NCBI GenBank assembly: GCA_944381455.1
Contig: CALWLF010000023.1
Coordinates: 1 to 46,866, forward strand
Source: an uncultured Clostridia bacterium
GTDB taxonomy: Bacteria > Bacillota > Clostridia > Lachnospirales > Anaerotignaceae
DNA length: 46,866 nt
Reading direction: 5' to 3'
The translations under genes and the position numbers were made by a program. This document shows, piece by piece, positions 28,723 to 36,989 of this stretch. Each line of letters begins with the position of its first letter. Within the stretch, counting starts at the first letter, position 1. The notes below the pieces were generated by a model. It was not told the origin of the DNA and searched no databases. It saw only the letters and a list, made by a program, of their open reading frames with translations.

Positions 28723-29004
28723 TTAAAAAATGGTCATCACTGCGCTTTTTAACACCACTTCCACAATGTTCATCAAAAACAGCGCAATGATGGGCGAAAA
28801 GTCCAGCATCATGCCGCCGCCAATGGGCGACCGGTCCACCATTTGGCGCACCGGCCCCAAAATGGGCTCCGTCAGCTGATAGAGCAGATGCCCCACCGCC
28901 GACTGATTGAGCCCCGGCAGCCAGGAAAGTAAAATGCGAATAAAAATCAGGAAATACAACAGCCGAAAAAATACTTCAATGGCATGAATGAGTAATTGCT
29001 GCAT
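28723..29004 (-). CDS. yggT: YggT-family membrane protein
   Basis: 93 residues with two hydrophobic helices (about 5-25 and 65-90). The segment between them has the family signature LTEPILGPVRQMVDRSPIGGG. The protein is small and membrane-embedded and is encoded between sepF and ylmH as in many Firmicutes; its exact role is unknown, though a link to cell-envelope assembly is assumed from context. Confidence 0.92.
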   Translation of the reverse strand: MQQLLIHAIEVFFRLLYFLIFIRILLSWLPGLNQSAVGHLLYQLTEPILGPVRQMVDRSPIGGGMMLDFSPIIALFLMNIVEVVLKSAVMTIF

Positions 29005-29025
29005 AAATCGCTCCTGTCCAAACTG

Positions 29026-29556
29026 TTATTTGTTGAAGGTGCCAGACCAAGGCAATACGGTGCCTTTGGACTTCAGTTCTTCTTTAAAGTCGCCGGAAAC
29101 GTCCACATTTTCCGGTGCAATGATAAAAATGTTGTTGGCAATCCGCTGGATGGTTCCTTCCAAGGAGTAGCAGGTGCCGCTTAAAAAGTCCATGATGCGC
29201 TGAGCCGTTGGATATTCCACCCGTTCCAAATTCACCACCACAGGACGTCTGGCTTTGATATGGTCACAGACTTCCTTGGCATCTTCATATTTTTCAGGAC
29301 GGATGATGCTTACCTGCATCTGCACGTTGGTGTTGACATTGACCACATTGGGGTTTCTTCTGGTGGAGCTGTAGCTGAAAGAAGAGCTGCTGCCGGTTCT
29401 GGATGAGGACGGCATATAATCTACAGACTCTCTCTCCCGACGGCTTGATTTTTCTGCCTTAGGCTGCTCATAGCTGTCATAGTCATCATAGTCATCATAG
29501 TCATCATCATAATCGTCCTGTCCAAAAACGCTTTTCACCTTATCCAATAATCCCAC
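29026..29556 (-). CDS. sepF: Cell division protein SepF
   Basis: 176 residues. It begins with a membrane-binding amphipathic segment (MGLLDKVKSVFG), then an acidic Asp/Tyr-rich linker (about 15-35) and a Ser-rich stretch. The SepF core with RPVVVNLERV and a MDFLSGTCYSLEG segment occupies the C-terminal half. SepF anchors FtsZ to the membrane. The start is a GTG at 29556 with AAGGAGG 9 bases upstream. The Asp/Tyr repeats in the linker are unusually regular. Confidence 0.95.
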   Translation of the reverse strand: MGLLDKVKSVFGQDDYDDDYDDYDDYDSYEQPKAEKSSRRERESVDYMPSSSRTGSSSSFSYSSTRRNPNVVNVNTNVQMQVSIIRPEKYEDAKEVCDHIKARRPVVVNLERVEYPTAQRIMDFLSGTCYSLEGTIQRIANNIFIIAPENVDVSGDFKEELKSKGTVLPWSGTFNK

Positions 29557-29570
29557 TGTACTGTTCCTCC

Positions 29571-30275
29571 TTAATTCTTGTTGGGGTAAACCCTTGCGCC
29601 AAACACGCCGGTGCCCACACGCACCATGGTGGCGCCTTCTTCAATGGCAATGGCATAATCGTTGGTCATACCCATGGACAAAACGTCCATGTTAACATTA
29701 TCAATTTTTTTCTGATTGATGTCAACCAGTAATTCCTTCATTTTCCTGAAATAAATTCTGTTTTCTTCCGGATTTTCCACAAAAGGTGCCACTGTCATCA
29801 GTCCCCGGATACGGAGATTGGGCAGAGCGGCAATCTGGCGGACCATTTCTTCCGTTTCTTCTGCCTTTAATCCAAACTTGCTTTCTTCTTCTGCCATGTT
29901 GATTTCCAGCAGAATATCCATGGTCACATCTTTTTGCTGGGCCCGTTTAGAAATTTCTTCTGCCAGGCGGAAACTTTCCACCGAGTGAATCATGTCTACT
30001 TTATCGATGATGTATTTGACCTTATTGGTCTGCAAATGGCCAATGAGATGCCAATGCACTTCCGGCCCCATGGCTTCATATTTATCCATAATTTCTTGGA
30101 CTCTGTTTTCACCCAGCACCGTTTCTCCTGCTTCCACTGCTTCTTTGATCCTTGGCACATCAATGGTTTTGCTTACCACAATCAGCGTCACATCTTCCGG
30201 CTTTCTGCCGCTTTTTTGTGCCGCCTCGGCCATGATGGCATGGATGTGGGCAAGATTTTCTGCGATTTGTCCCAT
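29571..30275 (-). CDS. yggS: PLP-binding homeostasis protein (YggS/PLPBP family)
   Basis: 234 residues. A fold type III PLP protein; Lys36 in VVSKTID should hold the cofactor. Other family marks are GENRVQEIMDKYE, WHLIGHLQTNKVK and SMGMTNDYAIAIEEG. It has no known catalytic reaction and keeps PLP and amino-acid pools in balance. It lies 14 bp upstream of sepF, as in many Firmicutes (ylmE). Confidence 0.95.
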   Translation of the reverse strand: MGQIAENLAHIHAIMAEAAQKSGRKPEDVTLIVVSKTIDVPRIKEAVEAGETVLGENRVQEIMDKYEAMGPEVHWHLIGHLQTNKVKYIIDKVDMIHSVESFRLAEEISKRAQQKDVTMDILLEINMAEEESKFGLKAEETEEMVRQIAALPNLRIRGLMTVAPFVENPEENRIYFRKMKELLVDINQKKIDNVNMDVLSMGMTNDYAIAIEEGATMVRVGTGVFGARVYPNKN

Positions 30276-30302
30276 AGCAATCCAACTTCCTTTCTCCTTT
30301 GC

Positions 30303-31781
30303 CTAATTCACTGTTTCGCTTTCTTCCACAGTTTTGGCATCTGAAACAATTTTATCATAAATTTTTAAGCCATATTGACTTTCTGCACTGACAATGGTGT
30401 AGTCGGCGTTGCTGCCCAGCGGTTCCACCACCGTAAAGGATGCCATGGAGCTATTGGCCACATAGACGCCTTGATACGTTTTTACTTCACTGAGCATATA
30501 AGTCGTTGGGTTTTCCCCTTCGCTTACCAGCGTATCCCCGATTTTTAAGGTTCCAAAGTCTTGCAAAATGTACACATTATCCTCATCACTGCTGGCAATG
30601 TCAATGGCAATCAATTTATCTGTGTCTCCTTCCCGTTTGATGACGTTGCTGCCATCGAGGCTTTCCACCACATAATCATTGGGAATTTTGATAAAGTTCT
30701 TTTCCACAATGGCTTCATTGGGAATTTTAAAGCCAGAGTAGATGTTCTCTTCCACATAAAAATCAATGGTCCTTGCATCGGCAAAATCCAGGATGTTTTC
30801 ATTGGAGGCAAACACCACATAGACGTCGGTGTCGTTTTGTGTCATGGATTCCACCGTCATATCCACCTGTTTGATCTCCTCATTGATGGTGGATGTAATT
30901 TGCAGCTTATCGCCCGTTTCCCATTGGGCCGCAATGTCTTTTGGAATAAAGCTGACCAAATACCACTGGTTGGAGGTGATGACTTTAAAAAGCGGATCTC
31001 CTTCTTCCACCGCCAGACTTTTGGAAATATATTCCGGCTGCACCTGCATTTCCACCTGGTTGCGGTCTATGGCGTTTCTGGCTTCTGGTGTGGCAATGTC
31101 TTCAAAATGGTCAATCCGCAGAGAAAAAATCCCGCTGGAATCGGTGTAGACCTGGGAGATGCTGCCGGCAAGCTGGGTTTCATAGGCCGCCTTTTCTTCA
31201 GAAAGCGCCGCCGTGCTTTTGCTGTTTTCTGTCAGCCAAATTTGATTGCGCAGATTCATCTGGGTGTTCAGCTGGTCTACAAAAGAGTACAGCTCTGAAA
31301 CATTGCCGCCGATGAATTTTGTGATATTGCTGTCCACCAGCATATCCATATTTTTTTGAATATTATCCAAGTCCTCTTTGAAAATAGAAAAATCTTCCCG
31401 CTGCTTTTGTGCCTCCACAATGCTTTCGTCCAGCTTGGCAATTTCGCTTTCAATCACCGGCGCTTGTTGGGCATCTTTGACTGTGCAGACCAAGGCATTT
31501 TTTTTCATCCGCTCGCCTTCCAAAAAGAAATATTCCGGCTGGCCGGCTCTGGGACTTGTGACCACCTGCTCCTGGCGGATGATCAGCCCCCGCAGTGTCG
31601 TGGGCACATCGATGGTGCCATAGTCCACCGTTTCCAACGCCACCGATGGGCGGTTGAAAAACACAATGCTGTAACCCAATAAATAAATCAGCAGACAAGA
31701 AAAGACAAACACCGTAAAGGTGCGGTATTTTTTCCCGCCGCGCCGGCTTTTTCGAGGCGGCGTTGCTTTTTTCTGTGCCAA
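30303..31781 (-). CDS. HlyD-like membrane-anchored adaptor protein
   Basis: About 492 residues if started at the TTG at 31781, which follows TGGAGGAAAG; starts further upstream lie before that site. It has a basic N-terminus (KKATPPRKSRRGGKK), one membrane helix (about 20-42), then an extracytoplasmic part with two barrel-sandwich-like stretches flanking a coiled-coil region (~120-220). This is the build of HlyD/RND-type adaptor proteins. No transporter gene is adjacent; instead it opens the sepF-yggT-ylmH run, as I recall for several Clostridia. Its partner and role are unknown; an envelope or division function is inferred from context. Confidence 0.75.
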   Translation of the reverse strand: MAQKKATPPRKSRRGGKKYRTFTVFVFSCLLIYLLGYSIVFFNRPSVALETVDYGTIDVPTTLRGLIIRQEQVVTSPRAGQPEYFFLEGERMKKNALVCTVKDAQQAPVIESEIAKLDESIVEAQKQREDFSIFKEDLDNIQKNMDMLVDSNITKFIGGNVSELYSFVDQLNTQMNLRNQIWLTENSKSTAALSEEKAAYETQLAGSISQVYTDSSGIFSLRIDHFEDIATPEARNAIDRNQVEMQVQPEYISKSLAVEEGDPLFKVITSNQWYLVSFIPKDIAAQWETGDKLQITSTINEEIKQVDMTVESMTQNDTDVYVVFASNENILDFADARTIDFYVEENIYSGFKIPNEAIVEKNFIKIPNDYVVESLDGSNVIKREGDTDKLIAIDIASSDEDNVYILQDFGTLKIGDTLVSEGENPTTYMLSEVKTYQGVYVANSSMASFTVVEPLGSNADYTIVSAESQYGLKIYDKIVSDAKTVEESETVN

Positions 31782-31977
31782 ATTTTCTTTCCTCCATCGT
31801 ATCAACAAAAAAGGAAGGTGCTTTTGGGTAACTATCATCAGAAAACAATGATGTCCGAGGAACAGAATTATCACATTTCGTGAAAATTTATTGTTTCCTT
31901 AGAAAAACTACCTTACCTTCCTTGTCCTTGCTTCCCCATTGGCGCCAGCCAGTTTCCTGATTGGCCGCTTGACTTCT
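31782..31977 (-). other. Long structured 5' leader of the HlyD-sepF operon
   Basis: About 190 nt separate the predicted start of transcription (near 31971) from the TTG start codon, and no gene is seen there. The leader contains a hairpin with a GAAA loop (CCAATCAG / CTGGCTGG, 31936-31965) and a second one (TTATCAC / GTGAAAA, near 31868-31888). I could not match it to a known riboswitch class. Confidence 0.45.
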
Positions 31978-32006
31978 ATTATAGCACCCTCTTTTTTCAT
32001 TGTCTA
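31978..32006 (-). promoter_or_regulatory. Promoter of the HlyD-yggS-sepF operon
   Basis: TAGACA (32001-32006), 17-base spacer, TATAAT (31978-31983) on the minus strand. It probably drives the whole 14-gene minus-strand run. Confidence 0.7.
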
Positions 32007-32079
32007 CCTTTCCGACATGAAAAAAATACTTGGAGCGGCAGAAAAAACAGGTTTTTTGCAAAAAAAATCCCTTTCGCCG

Positions 32080-32117
32080 TTTTACAAAAAACTGCCGCCC
32101 TAAAAGGCGGCAGTTTT
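32080..32117 (-). terminator. Terminator after the Fe-dependent alcohol dehydrogenase gene
   Basis: Perfect 12-bp arms (AAAACTGCCGCC / GGCGGCAGTTTT) with a 6-base loop and a T-run on the minus strand. Confidence 0.88.
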
Positions 32118-32128
32118 CCAGTTCTTTT

Positions 32129-33280
32129 TTAAAACAACGACCGATACAGCTGCTCCATTTCTTCTATAGAAGGCACCCGGCGTGTATTGGCGGGGCTGCC
32201 GCTGGCCTGGGCGTCAATGGCCATTTTTGGAATTTGTGCAAAAAACTCTTCCCGGTTTAAACCGTACTGCTCGGGAGATGGAATTTGCAAAGCTTCACAA
32301 AGCGCTGCTGCCGCAGCCAAAAATGCCTCTGCTCCCTCTTGCTCGCTCATGCCATCCTTCCAAACGCCAATCTCTTTTGCCAGCACTGCAAAACGGTCAT
32401 AACAGCCTGGCAGGGCAAAAGAAAGGCAAGGTTTCAGGAGCATGGCATTGGAGAGGCCGTGGGGCACATGGAACAATGCGCCAATGGGGCGGCTCATGCC
32501 ATGGATAATCGTAACAGACGAATTGTTGAAGGCCATGCCTGCTTCCAACGCCGCCTGGGCCATATTGGCTCGAGCAGCCAAATCATCCCCCTGTTCATAG
32601 CAGCGTTTTAAAGAAGCAAAAATCCGCCGTACTGCCGAAAGGGCCATGGTATCAGCCAAAGGAAAAGCTTTTTTGGATGTATAGGCTTCCACAGCATGGC
32701 ACAGTGCATCCAGCCCCGTAAAAGCAGTCACTTTTGGCGGTGTCGTCACTGAAAGGGCCGGATCTACCACTGCCAAAGTGGGCATCAAAGACGGGCCTTT
32801 CAACAGCATTTTGATCTGATCCACCGTATTATTAATGATAGTAAACTGTGTTGTTTCCGAGCCGGTGCCAGCAGTGCTTGGGATGGCGCAAAACGGCGGC
32901 AAAGGTTCTGTAATCACTTTTCCCAGATAATCATTGATGCTGCCGCCCAAACGCACCACCACCGCAATTGCTTTCATGGCATCAATGGGGCTTCCGCCGC
33001 CCATGCCGATGAGAAAATCACATCCTTCTGCCAGATACTGGGCAGCGCCAGCTTCCACCATCTGATCTGATGGCTCTCCTGTGATATCTGTATAAACTGT
33101 ATAAGCACAGCCTCCTGCCTGCAAAATTCCTTGCAGCTGTTCCAATGCACCGCCTCGCACCATACTGCCGCTGGTCACAATCAGTGCCTTTTTCCCTAAG
33201 GCGCACAAGGCTGCCTGACTTTCTTTGAGCGCACCTTCTCCTACAATCACTGTCTGAGGAGTGAAAAATACATTTGCCAT
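32129..33280 (-). CDS. Iron-containing alcohol dehydrogenase
   Basis: 383 residues, standard for group III alcohol dehydrogenases. The NAD(P)-binding GGGSPIDAMKA is at 94-104. Iron ligands are Asp191 and His195 (TGLDALCHAVEAY), His260 (IIHGMSRPIGA) and His274 (HVPHGLSNA). It interconverts an alcohol or hydroxyacid and its carbonyl using NAD(P)H; butanol, 1,3-propanediol and 4-hydroxybutyrate enzymes share these motifs, so the substrate is open. It has its own terminator and is a single-gene unit. Confidence 0.92.
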   Translation of the reverse strand: MANVFFTPQTVIVGEGALKESQAALCALGKKALIVTSGSMVRGGALEQLQGILQAGGCAYTVYTDITGEPSDQMVEAGAAQYLAEGCDFLIGMGGGSPIDAMKAIAVVVRLGGSINDYLGKVITEPLPPFCAIPSTAGTGSETTQFTIINNTVDQIKMLLKGPSLMPTLAVVDPALSVTTPPKVTAFTGLDALCHAVEAYTSKKAFPLADTMALSAVRRIFASLKRCYEQGDDLAARANMAQAALEAGMAFNNSSVTIIHGMSRPIGALFHVPHGLSNAMLLKPCLSFALPGCYDRFAVLAKEIGVWKDGMSEQEGAEAFLAAAAALCEALQIPSPEQYGLNREEFFAQIPKMAIDAQASGSPANTRRVPSIEEMEQLYRSLF

Positions 33281-33439
33281 ACCAAAATCACACGCCTTTC
33301 TGTCCTGCCGTTTTCTGTATTTCGCCAGGGAACTCTCTTTTCGCTTATCCTTATCCTATCATAAAAGCTCCCTGAAAGTAAACCTTCTCCCCAAAAAAAC
33401 AGCATCTGCCCTTTGCCCCATCTTCTCTGCTACAGCAAC

Positions 33440-33479
33440 AAAAAACGGCTGGAATCCCAGCAGAAAAAGGATTCCAGCC
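33440..33479 (-). terminator. Terminator of the 2-oxoacid oxidoreductase operon
   Basis: Perfect 11-bp arms (GGCTGGAATCC and complement), 11-base loop and a T-run on the minus strand, directly after the gamma-subunit stop. Confidence 0.88.
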
Positions 33480-33489
33480 ATCTCTTGTT

Positions 33490-34044
33490 TTATTCCAGTT
33501 TCTTTGCAAATTCGGCGCCCTTTGCCAATGCTTCTCTGTTAATCGGAATCAATTTGGCTTTATGATCACCAAACACCTTCAAAAAGGCTTTTAAAATCGA
33601 TTCGCTTTCCACAATTTTATCAATCTCCACCACAGCGCCCAGCATAATGATATTGAGCAATTTATCGTTGCCCAATTCTCTGGCAATGTCGTTGGCCGGG
33701 ATATAGTATACCTTTACGTCGTCCCGCTGCACCTTTTCTTCAATGATGCTGCTGTTGACAAAAATGGAGCCGCCTGGCGCCACCTTTGGCACAAATTTCA
33801 AAAAGGATGGCAGATTCATCACCACAGCCGTCGTAATACCCGTATCAAAAATAGGAGAGCCGATGGGTTCATCAGAAACGATCACCGAGCAGTTGGCCGT
33901 ACCGCCTCGCATTTCCGGGCCATAGGCTGGCACCCAGGTTACTTCTTTTCCTTCCAGCATTCCGGCATAAGTCAGCAGCTGTCCCATGCTCATCACACCC
34001 TGGCCGCCGAAACCGGCACAACTGATTTTATGTGTGTTTCCCAT
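33490..34044 (-). CDS. 2-oxoacid:ferredoxin oxidoreductase, gamma subunit
   Basis: 184 residues. The catalytic gamma domain of pyruvate/ketoacid ferredoxin oxidoreductases, starting with ISCAGFGGQGVMSMGQLL and carrying TWVPAYGPEMRGGTANCSVIVSDEPIGSP-type residues. It completes the four-subunit enzyme with the alpha, beta and ferredoxin subunits encoded just upstream. It resembles KorC/VorG-type chains. The ribosome site is GGAGGG, 8 bases before the ATG. Last gene of the operon. Confidence 0.92.
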   Translation of the reverse strand: MGNTHKISCAGFGGQGVMSMGQLLTYAGMLEGKEVTWVPAYGPEMRGGTANCSVIVSDEPIGSPIFDTGITTAVVMNLPSFLKFVPKVAPGGSIFVNSSIIEEKVQRDDVKVYYIPANDIARELGNDKLLNIIMLGAVVEIDKIVESESILKAFLKVFGDHKAKLIPINREALAKGAEFAKKLE

Positions 34045-34045
34045 A

Positions 34046-34798
34046 TCATTCTCCCTCCTTTTCCATGTCTTTGAACACGCCCAGCGGATAGTATGGAATC
34101 ATGCTGTCTCTCACAAACTCCATGGCTTTTGTTGCAGAAAGGCCCCAGTTGGTTGGGCAGCTGGAAACCACTTCCACAAATGTAAATCCCTTTTTGGCCT
34201 GCTGCATGGTCAATGCCTTTTTGATGGCTTTTTTCGTTGCAATCACATGGGCTGGGCTGTCTACTGCAACCCGTTCAATATAGGCAGGACCGTCCAGCGT
34301 TGCCAGCATTTCGCAAACGCGGATGGGATTGCCGTTGATGCGTACATCCCGGCCGGCCTGGCTGGTGGTGGAACGCATCCCAGGCAGCGTTGTTGGCGCC
34401 ATCTGGCCGCCGGTCATGCCATAGATGCCGTTATTGATGAAGATGGTAGTAAATTTTTCTCCTCTGGCAGCGGCATGGATGATTTCTGCTGTGCCAATGG
34501 AAGCCAAGTCGCCGTCCCCTTGATAGGTGAGAACCAATTTATCTGGATGCACCCGCTTGATGCCGGTGGCCGTTGCCGGTGCCCGGCCATGGGCACATTG
34601 GATGGAATCATATGTAAAATATTTGGGAATAAACACAGCGCAGCCCACCGGTGCGCAAATGATGGTGTTTTCCGTTTCTCCCAGTTCCGAAATACATTCG
34701 GCAATGAGTCGGTGCACAATGCCATGGCCGCAGCCGGGGCAATAATGCATTCTTACGTCTGTCAAGCCTTCCGGCTTTTGATATACGATGGTAGACAT
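34046..34798 (-). CDS. 2-oxoacid:ferredoxin oxidoreductase, beta (TPP-binding) subunit
   Basis: 250 residues. TPP- and Mg-binding motif: YQGDGDLASIG (near residue 93) to NNGIYGMTGGQ. HYCPGCGHGIVHRL at 18-31 is the conserved Cys-containing opening of KorB/VorA-type beta chains. With the alpha chain it oxidatively decarboxylates a 2-oxoacid to the acyl-CoA and reduces ferredoxin. Its start overlaps the alpha stop (TAATG). Whether the substrate is a branched-chain 2-oxoacid or 2-oxoglutarate cannot be decided by eye; I lean to branched-chain. Confidence 0.93.
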   Translation of the reverse strand: MSTIVYQKPEGLTDVRMHYCPGCGHGIVHRLIAECISELGETENTIICAPVGCAVFIPKYFTYDSIQCAHGRAPATATGIKRVHPDKLVLTYQGDGDLASIGTAEIIHAAARGEKFTTIFINNGIYGMTGGQMAPTTLPGMRSTTSQAGRDVRINGNPIRVCEMLATLDGPAYIERVAVDSPAHVIATKKAIKKALTMQQAKKGFTFVEVVSSCPTNWGLSATKAMEFVRDSMIPYYPLGVFKDMEKEGE

Positions 34799-35859
34799 TA
34801 TTTTGCACCTCCCAATTCTTTTTTAACAAAATCGATATATTCTTCCGGTGTGGGAATCATGCCGCCGGTTCTGCCATAGAACAATACGTCTTCTTTTCTG
34901 CCGCAGGCCAGCTGCACATCCGGCACCATCTGGCCCATATTCATTTCGCCCACAATCCACTTTTTGATATTCTTGTTTTCAAATGGTTTTTGTGGGAAAG
35001 GCCAAAGGGTTTGCGGACGCACCAGGCCGATTTTCATCCCCTCTGCCCGCAGTGCTTTGACGGCATTTTTGATGATTCTCGATGTGGTGCCATAAGAAAC
35101 AAAGGCATATTCCGCATCGTCCATCATAAACTCTTCCCAGCGCACTTCGTTTTTCTCGATGGCAGGATATTTTTCTTCAAAGAAGCGGATATTTTCTTTT
35201 TCACAGTTGGGCGCATCGATGTCCAGGTTAATCACGGTGTTGGTTTTCCCTTTGGGAGAATAGCCCAAAGCCCAGGTGGATAAGTCTGGCATTTCCCGCT
35301 TGGTCGGTTCGTGGTCCAGTTCCACCGGCTCCATCATCTGGCCAATGAGCCCATCGCAAAGCACCATCACCGGCGTGCGGTAGCACTGGGCAATTTCAAA
35401 GCTTTCTTTGACAAAATCCACAGCCTCCTGCACAGAACCAGGGGCCAAAACTGGAATGTGATAATCCCCGTTGGAACCGCCGCGGGTGGCCTGCAAATAA
35501 TCGGACTGAGACGGCTGGATGGTGCCAAGGCCCGGGCCGCCCCGCATCATAGATACCACCACGCAAGGAATTTCGCCTTTGACACAGTAACCAATGCCTT
35601 CCTGCTTCAAGGCAATGCCAGGAGAAGAAGAGCTGGTCATCACTCTGGCGCCAGAAGCGCCGGCGCCATAAACCATGTTAATGGCTGCCACTTCACTTTC
35701 CGCCTGCACAAAGGTACCGCCCACCAAAGGCAGTTCTCTGGAAAAATATTCCGGCACCTCATTTTGCGGTGTAATGGGATACCCCATAAAATAACGACAT
35801 CCAGCCAAGATTGCAGCCTTTGCAATGGCTTCGTTGCCTTTCATCATCACTTTGGCCAT
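34798..35859 (-). CDS. 2-oxoacid:ferredoxin oxidoreductase, alpha subunit (VorB-like)
   Basis: 353 residues. The alpha chain opens with MKGNEAIAKAAILAGCRYFMGYPITPQNEV, then MTSSSSPGIALKQEGIGY and the MMRGGPGLGTIQPSQSDYLQ segment, all typical of VorB/KorA-type chains. The C-terminal region carries domain II (SYGTTSRIIKNAVKALRAEG). It pairs with the beta chain to form the active site. Encoded 16 bp after the ferredoxin subunit. In amino-acid fermenters such enzymes turn 2-oxoacids from valine, leucine and isoleucine into acyl-CoA. Confidence 0.93.
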   Translation of the reverse strand: MAKVMMKGNEAIAKAAILAGCRYFMGYPITPQNEVPEYFSRELPLVGGTFVQAESEVAAINMVYGAGASGARVMTSSSSPGIALKQEGIGYCVKGEIPCVVVSMMRGGPGLGTIQPSQSDYLQATRGGSNGDYHIPVLAPGSVQEAVDFVKESFEIAQCYRTPVMVLCDGLIGQMMEPVELDHEPTKREMPDLSTWALGYSPKGKTNTVINLDIDAPNCEKENIRFFEEKYPAIEKNEVRWEEFMMDDAEYAFVSYGTTSRIIKNAVKALRAEGMKIGLVRPQTLWPFPQKPFENKNIKKWIVGEMNMGQMVPDVQLACGRKEDVLFYGRTGGMIPTPEEYIDFVKKELGGAK

Positions 35860-35875
35860 GTTTCTTCCCCCTTTC

Positions 35876-36100
35876 TCAATCGTTTTTCACAATGGTAATG
35901 ATACTGTCGGGACACATCCTTACACAGCTTTGACAGCCAATACATTGGTCCATCTTTTCTTCTGCAATGCCTGCCGGATGATATCCTGCATCATTGGTTG
36001 CCTGCATTTGCAGTGCTATGATGCCCTTGGGACAGGCTGCTACACACAGCTGGCAACCCTTGCATTCCTTGCCGTGAAACGTCACCGTAAATTTTGCCAT
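35876..36100 (-). CDS. 2-oxoacid:ferredoxin oxidoreductase, delta (2x[4Fe-4S] ferredoxin) subunit
   Basis: 74 residues with two complete [4Fe-4S] motifs: Cys13, 16, 19 and 23 in CKGCQLCVAACP, and Cys53, 56, 59 and 63 in CIGCQSCVRMCP. It relays electrons from the TPP active site to free ferredoxin. Second gene of the operon; the ribosome site AGGAGGTG is strong. Confidence 0.94.
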   Translation of the reverse strand: MAKFTVTFHGKECKGCQLCVAACPKGIIALQMQATNDAGYHPAGIAEEKMDQCIGCQSCVRMCPDSIITIVKND

Positions 36101-36128
36101 TGAAACAGCACCTCCTGATTTCTCGTTG

Positions 36129-36815
36129 TTACATCCACGTTTCCCGCATAAAATAAGTCATTGGTATGATTTCTCCTGATAACTGCTTTTTGATTTCCTC
36201 TGTCATATCTGTGACAATTTCTTCCACATAGGACGTATACTTGATGGGCACATTGGTTTGTCGGCTCACTTGAGAAAGCATCGTCTCTGCCTTGAGCAGA
36301 TCTGCGGCCGTTGTGCCTCTGGCCAAGTTGGCATTATTGATAAGCCCTGTCACCTGCAATCCGCTTGCTTGTTCCAGACTTTCCTTGGAAGAAATGATTT
36401 TTTCCACCGAATTGGTATCCGGCCGGAAAATATTTACCACCATAAAAAAATCCGTTTCTGCCAGATCGATCCACTGCCGGTAGCGTCCCAGCACAATGGT
36501 GCCCACATCGTTGCCGCCCAAATCAATGATGTACTCATAGCTTTTGTCTTCAAAGGGCGCAAAGCTTTCTGCCGGAATCGCAGGCAAATCTGCCCCTGCC
36601 CCTACAGAAGAATCAATCATGCGAATCCCCATGGCCATAATTTTATCCCGGACCTCTCTGGAGCGGAAATAGACATTGACAATATCCATATCGGCAAAAG
36701 CAATTTTATGGTCTGACTGTCTGGCCAATCGCGCCGCATAATTGACTGCAAATTCTGTTTTTCCACTGCCATAATGGCCGGAAATGATGCGCACCCGCTT
36801 ATCATCTGTAACCAT
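36129..36815 (-). CDS. P-loop ATPase of unknown role, first gene of the oxidoreductase operon
   Basis: 228 residues. The P-loop is GHYGSGKTE (near 13-21), followed by IAFADMDIVNVYFRSRE, a deviant-Walker/MinD-like substrate region, and YIIDLGGNDVGTIVLGRY as Walker B. It has a NANLARGT segment where related ATPases bind the base. I do not recognise a characterised relative; it resembles CobQ/MinD-type ATPases and might help load a cofactor or cluster into the oxidoreductase. The start follows GGAAAGGAG, with a good promoter upstream. Confidence 0.75.
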   Translation of the reverse strand: MVTDDKRVRIISGHYGSGKTEFAVNYAARLARQSDHKIAFADMDIVNVYFRSREVRDKIMAMGIRMIDSSVGAGADLPAIPAESFAPFEDKSYEYIIDLGGNDVGTIVLGRYRQWIDLAETDFFMVVNIFRPDTNSVEKIISSKESLEQASGLQVTGLINNANLARGTTAADLLKAETMLSQVSRQTNVPIKYTSYVEEIVTDMTEEIKKQLSGEIIPMTYFMRETWM

Positions 36816-36869
36816 GCTCTGCTCCTTTCCAGGATATGTTTGATAGATGCAAACTTTTTTCTTTTCTTC

Positions 36870-36898
36870 ATTATACCTTGTATAAATACTGTATGCAA
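36870..36898 (-). promoter_or_regulatory. Promoter of the ATPase-oxidoreductase operon
   Basis: TTGCAT (36893-36898), 17-base spacer, TATAAT (36870-36875) on the minus strand. The spacer contains TTATACAA, one of several similar half-sites nearby. Confidence 0.7.
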
Positions 36899-36969
36899 TA
36901 TACCTTTTGTACTTTTTTTAACACACTGGACAACTCTTCTTTGTATACACACCCTAAAATCAGAACTAT

Positions 36970-36989
36970 TGTATAAAATTTCATACAAA
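36970..36989. promoter_or_regulatory. Inverted repeat TTGTAT-N8-ATACAA, possible operator
   Basis: Perfect 6-bp arms spaced by 8 bases about 75 bp upstream of the operon -35 box. TTGTATAC occurs again at 36951-36958 and TTGTAT at 36878-36883, overlapping the promoter spacer. The binding factor is unknown. Confidence 0.45.

Noticed and set aside
31782..31977. A known riboswitch (cyclic-di-GMP or yybP type) before the HlyD-like gene
   Set aside because: None of the conserved core sequences of these classes could be found; only generic hairpins are visible.
33281..33439. A promoter for the Fe-dependent alcohol dehydrogenase
   Set aside because: A TATGAT is present near 33357-33362 on the minus strand, but no -35 box lies at acceptable spacing, so no promoter is claimed.
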